DNA of 64,000 nucleotides from Aldehydirespirator sp965116665 (GTDB taxonomy: Bacteria > Actinomycetota > Acidimicrobiia > Acidimicrobiales > Aldehydirespiratoraceae). The stretch covers positions 3,720,001 through 3,784,000 of the forward strand of contig OZ220709.1 of NCBI GenBank assembly GCA_965116665.1, in the 5' to 3' direction. A model generated the notes under the pieces. The model did no database searches, was not told where the DNA came from, and saw nothing but the letters and a program-made list of their open reading frames with translations. Every line of letters begins with the position of its first letter. Positions within the stretch are counted from its first letter, which is position 1. Below are positions 57,758-64,000 of this stretch, one piece after another. A program made the translations under genes and the position numbers.

Positions 57758-59068
57758 ATGACATCTTCAGCGCTCGCCGGCAACCTGGATCCCGCTTCGC
57801 TCGACCTGGCGATGTCGCCGCAGGCTCGCCCGCTCTATGACCGGGTCGTCGAGTTCGTAGCGGCCGAGGTGGAGCCGGTCACCGCCGAGTTCTTCAGGCT
57901 GGGCGAGGACCGGGCCGAGCGCTGGGGCTACGGACCCGGCCAGCTCGAGCTGCTCGACGGACTCAAGGCGCGAGCCAAGGCAGCCGGGCTGTGGAACTTC
58001 TTCCTGCCCGACGCGGCCAGCGGGGAGGGCCTCAGCAACCTCGACTACGCCTACATCGCGGCGGAACTGGGCAAGAACCCGATCGCCTCGGAGTGTCTCA
58101 ACTGCAGTGCCCCCGACACCGGGAACATGGAGGTGCTGGAGCGAGTGGGCACTCCCGAGCAGAAGGAACAGTGGCTCGAGCCGCTCCTGGCCGGCGAGAT
58201 CCGATCGTGCTACGCAATGACCGAACCCACGCTGGCGTCGTCGGATGCCAAGAACATCGCCACGCAGGCCACCCTCGACGGCGACGAGTGGATCATCAAC
58301 GGCGAGAAGTTCTACATCTCCGGGGCTGGGGATCCGCGCTGCAAGATCATGATCTGCATGGTGCAGACCAGCCCCGACGGTCCCCCGCACCGCCGCCAGT
58401 CCCAGATCCTGGTGCCGATGGACACTCCCGGTGTCGACGTGATCGGCCCGATGCACGTGTTCGGGGAGGACGACGCGCCCCACGGCCACATGCACATCCG
58501 GCTCGACGATGTGAGGGTGCCGGCGTCGAACATTCTGCTGGGAGAGGGAAGGGGCTTCGAGATATCCCAGTTGCGCCTCGGGCCGGGCCGCATCCACCAC
58601 TGCATGCGGTCCATTGGCGCGGCGGAGAAGGCCTTGGGCCTCATGGTGCGCCGGGGCATGAGCCGCGAGGCGTTCGGTCGCCCGCTGGCCCAGCTCGGCG
58701 GGAACTCCGAGATCATCGCTCGGGCCCGGGTCGAGATAGAGGCCATGCGGCTCATGGTGCTGCGAGCGGCCAAGGCCATGGACACCCTCGGGAACGCCGA
58801 GGCGAGAGTGTGGGTGAGCGCGGTCAAGGCGATGGTTCCCGAGCGGGTGTGCCGCATCATCGACCAGGCCATCCAGATGCACGGCGCGACCGGCGTCTCG
58901 CAGTGGACACCGCTGGCCCGCATGTACGCGAACCAGAGGACTCTGCGGCTGGCCGACGGCCCCGACGAAGTGCACTGGTTCGTGGTCGGCAGGGCCGAGA
59001 TAGCGGCCCACGAGGGACTCGGCGACCCGGCCGAGGAGGCGCGGCAGCGGCATCTCGCACAGAAATGA
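57758..59068 (+). CDS. Acyl-CoA dehydrogenase
   Basis: 436 residues. The family segments are CYAMTEPTLASSDAKNI (FAD/substrate region), ARVEIEAMRLMVLRAAKAMD, and the C-terminal IQMHGATGVSQWTPLARMYA then RLADGPDEVHWFVVG. The sequence resembles the ACAD10/11-like or FadE subgroup. It introduces the alpha-beta double bond in acyl-CoA, passing electrons to ETF. The downstream synthetase and hydrophobic-substrate transporter suggest a fatty or branched-acid utilisation unit, though a promoter-like region separates them. Confidence 0.93.
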   Translation: MTSSALAGNLDPASLDLAMSPQARPLYDRVVEFVAAEVEPVTAEFFRLGEDRAERWGYGPGQLELLDGLKARAKAAGLWNFFLPDAASGEGLSNLDYAYIAAELGKNPIASECLNCSAPDTGNMEVLERVGTPEQKEQWLEPLLAGEIRSCYAMTEPTLASSDAKNIATQATLDGDEWIINGEKFYISGAGDPRCKIMICMVQTSPDGPPHRRQSQILVPMDTPGVDVIGPMHVFGEDDAPHGHMHIRLDDVRVPASNILLGEGRGFEISQLRLGPGRIHHCMRSIGAAEKALGLMVRRGMSREAFGRPLAQLGGNSEIIARARVEIEAMRLMVLRAAKAMDTLGNAEARVWVSAVKAMVPERVCRIIDQAIQMHGATGVSQWTPLARMYANQRTLRLADGPDEVHWFVVGRAEIAAHEGLGDPAEEARQRHLAQK

Positions 59069-59106
59069 TACGCCAGTTGACAGCTGGGTGACACTGTATG
59101 TATCAT
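59065..59106 (+). promoter_or_regulatory. Promoter and inverted-repeat operator candidate before acyl-CoA synthetase
   Basis: TTGACA (59077-59082) and TATCAT (59101-59106) are 18 bases apart. ATGATAC (59065-59071) and GTATCAT (59100-59106) are perfect inverted arms enclosing the promoter, and TGACA is repeated at 59078 and 59089. One arm overlaps the acyl-CoA dehydrogenase stop. A TetR- or LacI-type repressor site is plausible. Confidence 0.45.
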
Positions 59107-59168
59107 CCGCTGCCCCGCGGTATGTCCGCCTAGGGTGGGCCGCCGGAGAGGGAGTAGGAGGTTGACCG

Positions 59169-61052
59169 GTGACCATCACCTCGGAACGATCACAGTCTGG
59201 AATGCCCGCACCGGCGGGCGAGGCCGGCGCAACCACTGTGGCGTCGCTGGCTCGGGACTGGGCCCGGCGCAACCCCAATCAGGTCGCCATGCGGGAGAAG
59301 GACTTCGGCATCTGGCAGGAGTACACCTGGGCCGAGACCTGGGACCTGATCGAGACCGCGGCCCACGGGCTGCTGGAGTTGGGGGTCGAGGTCGGCGACC
59401 GGGTGGCGATCCATTCTGAGGACCGTCCCGAGTGGGTCATCCTCGACCTGGCCACGGTGGCGGTCCGGGGCGTCACCGTGGGGCTGTATCCGACCAACCC
59501 GACCGCCGAGGTCGAGTACCTGATCGGGGACTGCACGCCCACGATCTTCTTCGCCGAGGATCAGGAGCAGGCTGACAAAGTGCTGGAGGTCCCGGCCGAG
59601 ACGGCTACGTCGGTCCGGCGGATCCTCTTCACCGAGCCACGAGGCTTCGGCGACTACGACGATCCGCGCCTGCTGTTCTGGGACACCTTCCTGGAGATGG
59701 GACGCCGGCACCGCGAGGCCCACCCGGGTGTGGTGGAACAGCGGATGGCGTCGGCCACCGACAGCGACGTGATGACGCTCGTCTACACCTCGGGGACCAC
59801 CGGGCCGCCCAAGGGCGCCATGCTGACCAACGCCAACTCGGCCTACTGCATCGACAAGATCGTCAACGAGACCGACCGGTTCCCCGACCGCACCGGCCCC
59901 AACTCGAAGGATCTGATCGTCACCTACCTGCCGTTGTGCCATGTGGCCGAGCGGATCTTCTCGACATGGACGCTGGTGGGCGCGGGCCCGTCGTTGAACT
60001 TCGCGGAGTCGATCGAGACCGTCACCGAGAACCTGAGAGAAGTGCAGCCGACGCTGTTCTTCGCGGTACCGAGGATCTGGGAGCGCCTGCACGCCCTGGT
60101 CACCATCAAGGGCAGCGATGCGACGCCGTTCAAGCGGCTCCTCCTGCGCTTCACGATGGTGCTCGCCAGGATCATCGGACGGAAGAAGGTTGCCAACGGC
60201 GGCAGCCACACGCTGGCTACCCGGCTGCTGTACGCAGTGGGCCAGCCGCTGGTGTTCCGGGCTCTGAAGGAGCGGATCGGCCTGCGGCGCTGCCGCCATG
60301 CCGGCTCGGGAGCGGCTGCCATCGCGCCCGAGGTGCTCGAGTTCTTCATCGGCATCGGTGTGCCGGTGTTCGAGCTCTACGGCATGACCGAGAACTCGGC
60401 CGTCGCCACCTGCAACTTCGCGGGCCGGATGAAGCTCGGCACGGTGGGGGAGCCCTACTCCGACATCGGGCTGCGCATCGACGAGGCGACCGGCGAGATC
60501 CAGACCAAGCATCCGGGCGTGTTCGCGGGCTACTGGAACAAGCCCGACCAGACCGCGGAGACGTTCACTCCCGACGGTTGGCTCATGACCGGTGACGTGG
60601 GGGTGTGGGTTGACGGCACCCACGTGAAGATCGTCGACCGCATCAAGCACATCATCATCACCTCCGGCGGCAAGAACATCTCCCCGTCGGAGATCGAGAA
60701 CAGCCTCAAGACCTCGGCCTACGTGAAGGAGGCGATGGTGATCGGTGACGGCCGCAAGTTCGTGAGCGCGCTGATCGGCATCGAGCTGGAGACGGTGGGC
60801 GATTGGGCCCAGCGCAACAACATCCCCTACACCACCTACCGGGACTTGTCGGAGAAGGAGGAGGTGATCGAGCTCATCTCGAAGGTGGTGGACGAGACCA
60901 ACAAGAAGTTCGCCCGGGTGGAGCAGATCAAGAAGTTCAAGATGCTGCCCAAGGAACTCGACCACGAGGACGGGGAGCTGACGGCCACCCAGAAGCTCAA
61001 GCGCAGCGCCATGGAAGACATGTTCCGCGACCTGGTGGAGTCGATGTACTGA
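59169..61052 (+). CDS. Long-chain acyl-CoA synthetase (AMP-forming)
   Basis: 627 residues from GTG 59169, with GGAGG seven bases upstream. The AMP-binding P-loop is LVYTSGTTGPPKGAMLTN near 200, and ELYGMTENSAVATCNF, GWLMTGDVG and IKHIIITSGGKNISPSEIEN follow. It activates a carboxylic acid to its CoA thioester. Length and the insertion GRKKVANGGSHTLATRL resemble bacterial FadD15-type enzymes. It leads a run with LivH/LivM-type permeases, so it may activate the imported acid. Confidence 0.94.
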   Translation: MTITSERSQSGMPAPAGEAGATTVASLARDWARRNPNQVAMREKDFGIWQEYTWAETWDLIETAAHGLLELGVEVGDRVAIHSEDRPEWVILDLATVAVRGVTVGLYPTNPTAEVEYLIGDCTPTIFFAEDQEQADKVLEVPAETATSVRRILFTEPRGFGDYDDPRLLFWDTFLEMGRRHREAHPGVVEQRMASATDSDVMTLVYTSGTTGPPKGAMLTNANSAYCIDKIVNETDRFPDRTGPNSKDLIVTYLPLCHVAERIFSTWTLVGAGPSLNFAESIETVTENLREVQPTLFFAVPRIWERLHALVTIKGSDATPFKRLLLRFTMVLARIIGRKKVANGGSHTLATRLLYAVGQPLVFRALKERIGLRRCRHAGSGAAAIAPEVLEFFIGIGVPVFELYGMTENSAVATCNFAGRMKLGTVGEPYSDIGLRIDEATGEIQTKHPGVFAGYWNKPDQTAETFTPDGWLMTGDVGVWVDGTHVKIVDRIKHIIITSGGKNISPSEIENSLKTSAYVKEAMVIGDGRKFVSALIGIELETVGDWAQRNNIPYTTYRDLSEKEEVIELISKVVDETNKKFARVEQIKKFKMLPKELDHEDGELTATQKLKRSAMEDMFRDLVESMY

Positions 61053-61107
61053 TGGTCGTCGATGGGCTGATGGTGGGGGCACCGGTCCGAGGCGGAGAAC
61101 CGCGCTG

Positions 61108-62232
61108 ATGGCCGAATCCGCGGCTGCGAGGCTCTCGGCGATCGACTTGCGTCGGGGCGCGCCGATGGGCTTCCTGATCGGTGCGCTGGCCGCGTCGTTG
61201 ATCTTCGGGATGGTGCAGCTGGCCAACGATCCGGCCCTGTTCTTCCAGACGCTGATGAAGTCGCTGGGGCTCGGCTCGGTCTACGCCCTGATCGCGCTCG
61301 GCTTCGTGCTCATCTTCAAGGCCACCCAGACCGTCAACTTCGCCCAGGGAGCCCTCGCGGCCACCGGTGCGCTGTTCCTGGCGTTCCTGGTGCAGAAGCG
61401 CAGCGTGTTCACCGAGGGCGAGAGCGTGGTCGAGCGGGCCGGCCACATCCCCTTCACCAACATCGCCAACCCCCTCGACAGCCTGGGCGGCCCGGCATGG
61501 GTGCACTGGTCGCTCAGTGTCGTCGTAGCCCTCGCGTTCGCGGCGGTGGTCGGACTGGTGGTCGAGCGGCTGGCGATACGGCCCATGATCGGTGAGCCGC
61601 TCTTCTCGGTGGCGGTGATCACGCTCGGCCTCGAGATCATGTTCCGGGTCTTCAACAACGACGCGGTCGAGATCGAGCTCCGCCCCATCGGCGTTCCCTG
61701 GAAGTTGGACGGCTTCAAGGTGGGCGACGCGTTCATCAACTGGAGCTTCGTGGCCGCCATGATCACGGCCGCGGCCGCCTTCGTGGCCGTGTACTTCTTC
61801 TACCGGTCGCGGCTCGGCATAGCCATGCGGGCCGTCGCCTTCGACCAGGAAGCGGCCATGGCCCAAGGAATCAACGTCGGCCGGGTGTTCGCCATCGCCT
61901 GGGCGGCCGGCGCGGTTCTGGCCGCCATCGGCGGCATCTTCGCCACCCAACCCCCGGTCGAGCAGCAGATCTCCGTCGACCAGAGCACGGCCAACATCGC
62001 CTTCCGGGCCCTTCCCGCCGTGATCCTGGGTGGTCTGGATTCGGTGACCGGGGCTCTGCTGGGCGGTCTGATAGTGGGTGTGGCCGAGATTTACGCCGGG
62101 CAGTACGCCGCGGCCAACACCTCGTGGCTCGGTGCCGGATACCCGCTGATCGTGCCCTACGTCGTGATGATCATCGGGCTGCTGGTGCGGCCCTACGGCC
62201 TGTTCGGCACACCCGAGATCGAGAGGGTGTGA
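61108..62232 (+). CDS. LivH-type branched-chain ABC transporter permease
   Basis: 374 residues, longer than the usual 290-310 because of an N-terminal extension and a periplasmic stretch after helix 3 (ERAGHIPFTNIANPLDSLGG). LGSVYALIALGFVLIFKATQTVNFAQG is the family signature, split over about 53-79, with FRALPAVILGGLDSVTGALLGG near the end. It forms half of the pore for a branched-chain amino acid or other carboxylate. It is followed by livM and a binding-protein gene. Confidence 0.9.
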   Translation: MAESAAARLSAIDLRRGAPMGFLIGALAASLIFGMVQLANDPALFFQTLMKSLGLGSVYALIALGFVLIFKATQTVNFAQGALAATGALFLAFLVQKRSVFTEGESVVERAGHIPFTNIANPLDSLGGPAWVHWSLSVVVALAFAAVVGLVVERLAIRPMIGEPLFSVAVITLGLEIMFRVFNNDAVEIELRPIGVPWKLDGFKVGDAFINWSFVAAMITAAAAFVAVYFFYRSRLGIAMRAVAFDQEAAMAQGINVGRVFAIAWAAGAVLAAIGGIFATQPPVEQQISVDQSTANIAFRALPAVILGGLDSVTGALLGGLIVGVAEIYAGQYAAANTSWLGAGYPLIVPYVVMIIGLLVRPYGLFGTPEIERV

Positions 62233-62270
62233 CGATGCCGTACCGACGCCCGCCCAGAGAGGCTTGAGCA

Positions 62271-63521
62271 GTGCTCGGCCGGCCCCACCTGTACACCGCG
62301 TACCGCCAGGAAGCTCAACTGCTCCCGACGTGGACCCAGAAAGTGGTGTGCACGCTGTTCGTGGCGGTGTTGTTCCTGATGCCCTTCGATCTGCCGGTCA
62401 TCAGCCACATTCCGCTCGTGCGATTCCTGGGCGACAACGACTGGATGCGGCCGATGGCCCTCATGATGGTGCTGGCCATCGCCGCTCTCGGCCTCAACCT
62501 GCTGGCCGGGGTGGCCGGTCAGGTGTCGCTGGGCCACGCCTTCTTCATGGGTGTGGGTGCCTGCACCGCGGTGTACCTCGGAGGAAGCAGCGGCGAGGAG
62601 ACTTGGGGCCACTTGTTGCCGATCTGGATCTGGCTTCCCGGCGCGGGCGTCGTTGCCGCCCTGGTGGGGATAGCCGTGTCCCCGGTGGCGGTGAGACTCC
62701 GGGGGCTCTACCTGGCCATCGTCACGCTGGGCCTGGTCTTCCTGGGCATCCACTTCGGCAACACCAGCTGGGGCCGCAAGATCGCCGGGCCGCCTGCACT
62801 GGGCCGCGAGTTTCCCGGCCTGGACGTGCGGCTGTGGAAGGAGGAGACCCCGTTCCTCAATGTGGAGGATGACGGCCAATGGCTCTGGTTCCATGTGACC
62901 GACCTCCAGAAGCGGTACCTGTTCCTGCTGGTGCTCACCATCGCGTTCACGCTGGTGGCCAAGAACCTGACCCGCAGCCGCACCGGCCGGGCCCTCCAGG
63001 CGATCCGGGACCGGGACATCGCGGCCGAGGTCATGGGAGTGCCCGAGTTCCGCTACAAGGTGATCGCCTTCGCGGTGTCGTCGTTCTTCGCCGGCGTCGC
63101 GGGGGCCCTGTTCTCCGCCCTGTCCCAGCGGATCCTGGCCACAGACTTCGGCCTGTTCCTGTCGGTGGAGTTCATCGCCATCCTGCTCATCGGCGGCGCC
63201 GGGACTACCTCGGGCACCCTGATCGGCACGTTCTTCGTGGTGATGGTGCCCCAGTTCGTGGAGGAGTTCACCAAGTGGCTCGACCGCGCCGAGGGCGGGC
63301 TCGCCGAGCAGTTGGCCCGGTTCCTGCTCACCGAGGGGGACGACTTCGGCATCATCAACACCGCCATCCAAACGCCCGGATGGACGCTGAGCGTGTTCGA
63401 CTGGAACATCGTCCTGTTCGGCGCGCTCATCGTCGTGTTCCTGATAGTGGAGCCGCTCGGGATCTTCGGCATCTGGGTTCGAGTCCGCAACTACTGGAAG
63501 CGGTGGCCGTTCAGCTATTGA
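62271..63521 (+). CDS. LivM-type branched-chain ABC transporter permease
   Basis: 416 residues from GTG 62271. ALGLNLLAGVAGQVSLGHAFF is the signature, and RTGRALQAIRDRDIAAEVMGV and LLIGGAGTTSGTLIGTFFV follow. A periplasmic insertion (RLWKEETPFLNVEDDGQW) after the central helices is unusual. It pairs with LivH. No livG/livF ATPase genes occur before the window ends. Confidence 0.9.
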   Translation: MLGRPHLYTAYRQEAQLLPTWTQKVVCTLFVAVLFLMPFDLPVISHIPLVRFLGDNDWMRPMALMMVLAIAALGLNLLAGVAGQVSLGHAFFMGVGACTAVYLGGSSGEETWGHLLPIWIWLPGAGVVAALVGIAVSPVAVRLRGLYLAIVTLGLVFLGIHFGNTSWGRKIAGPPALGREFPGLDVRLWKEETPFLNVEDDGQWLWFHVTDLQKRYLFLLVLTIAFTLVAKNLTRSRTGRALQAIRDRDIAAEVMGVPEFRYKVIAFAVSSFFAGVAGALFSALSQRILATDFGLFLSVEFIAILLIGGAGTTSGTLIGTFFVVMVPQFVEEFTKWLDRAEGGLAEQLARFLLTEGDDFGIINTAIQTPGWTLSVFDWNIVLFGALIVVFLIVEPLGIFGIWVRVRNYWKRWPFSY

Positions 63522-63603
63522 TAAGTCACCTTCCGTCAAGTCAAGATGTGAGCGCCATCCGGGTGCTCCTAGCCCAATAGACAACCCCGTGGAGGAAGAG
63601 ACC

Positions 63604-64000
63604 GTGAAACAAATTAGATGGATGCTCGCAGTGCTCTGTGCCGTGGCTTTGATCGCCGCGGCCTGTGGCGACGACGAGCCAGACACGTCGGCCGCCGATG
63701 ACGCGGCTGCCGCGGCACAGGCCGAAGCCGCCGCGGCCGAAGCGGAAGCCGCCGAGGCCGAAGCGGACAGAGCTGCCGCGCAGGCCGAGGCCGATGCGGC
63801 GCAAGCCGCGGCCGAGGAAGCCCAGGCCGCCGCGGACGAAGCCGCGGCCAGACTGGCGGAAGCCGAGGCGGCGGCCGAAGCGGCAAGCGCTGAGCAGCAG
63901 GCTGAGGCACAGGCCGCACTGGAAGCTGCCCAGGCCGAAGCCGAAGCTGCCCAGGCTGCCGCGGAGGCGGCCCAGGCGGAGGCTGAGACGGCCGCTGGTG
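63604..64000 (+). CDS. Lipoprotein with long Ala/Glu-rich stalk, probable transporter binding protein, cut by window end
   Basis: The 5' 132 codons from GTG 63604, with GGAGGAAGAG upstream. MKQIRWMLAVLCAVALIAAACGDD is a lipoprotein signal, with Cys at about residue 21. From about 28 the sequence is almost only Ala, Glu, Gln and Asp (AQAEAAAAEAEAAEAEADRA and similar) for at least 100 residues, an extended helix or coiled coil. No binding domain is reached yet. Position after LivH/LivM suggests a periplasmic binding protein held off the membrane by a stalk; an unrelated coiled-coil lipoprotein remains possible. Confidence 0.7.
   Translation, partial: MKQIRWMLAVLCAVALIAAACGDDEPDTSAADDAAAAAQAEAAAAEAEAAEAEADRAAAQAEADAAQAAAEEAQAAADEAAARLAEAEAAAEAASAEQQAEAQAALEAAQAEAEAAQAAAEAAQAEAETAAG

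Overview
The window is high-GC and reads as the replication-origin region of an actinobacterial chromosome. The order gyrA-gyrB-dciA-recF-dnaN-dnaA / rpmH-rnpA-yidD-yidC-jag-rsmG-parA-parB-cwlM-trxA-trxB-anti-sigma-sigma-(degV)-DUF6049-(GNAT, HDAC)-pcnA-DUF5318 is close to that around the mycobacterial origin. DUF3566 downstream of gyrA, an F420-type nitroreductase-like protein, DUF5318 and a CwlM-like pseudo-amidase also point to Actinobacteria. The long metabolic inserts (sarcosine, taurine-type and branched-chain/acyl-CoA genes) resemble free-living, possibly marine, Acidimicrobiia-like organisms. That lineage call is inference. No insertion sequence, prophage or CRISPR array was recognised.

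Left arm (1-25 kb, almost all minus strand, i.e. leading strand when moving away from the origin). A partial membrane cytochrome c is followed by a heterotetrameric sarcosine oxidase operon (soxBDAG) with a divergent LysR gene. Next come an F420-type nitroreductase-like gene and an amidohydrolase. Then comes a cytoplasm-facing molybdopterin oxidoreductase whose partner is an iron-sulfur protein fused to an NrfD membrane domain, preceded by tetR. The following block is phosphate acetyltransferase, ABC permease, a five-helix membrane protein carrying both a circularly permuted solute-binding domain and an ATPase, a lipoprotein with two near-identical solute-binding domains in tandem, and a class III aminotransferase. 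Together these look like uptake and dissimilation of taurine or a related sulfonate, with the molybdoenzyme a candidate sulfite dehydrogenase (Soe-type). A lactate dehydrogenase-type flavoenzyme, a HisN-like phosphatase and a saccharopine-dehydrogenase-like protein follow.

Origin region (25-42 kb). tRNA-Ile, DUF3566, a TadE-like gene, gyrA, gyrB, dciA, recF, dnaN and dnaA all read leftward. The 413-bp dnaA-rpmH spacer carries DnaA boxes and an AT-rich stretch and is the best oriC candidate. rpmH to parB read rightward, with a parS-like site immediately after rsmG.

Right arm (42-64 kb). The cwlM-trx-sigma-degV-DUF6049 block reads toward the origin. From 50.1 kb genes run away from it: HDAC-like, CCA-adding enzyme, DUF5318, panB, the rpsF-ssb-rpsR-rplI operon, dnaB, then an acyl-CoA dehydrogenase, an acyl-CoA synthetase and a LivH/LivM-type transporter whose binding-protein gene is cut by the window end.

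Most unusual points: (1) the permuted binding domain inside a membrane ATPase, beside a tandem-duplicated binding protein with a mosaic repeat; (2) a dispersed repeat found after trxB and in frame, in two different frames, inside the anti-sigma and DUF5318 genes; (3) a 44-bp tandem repeat that builds a chain of overlapping start/stop codons between tetR and the iron-sulfur gene; (4) two regulator genes whose conserved N-termini extend past any canonical start codon.
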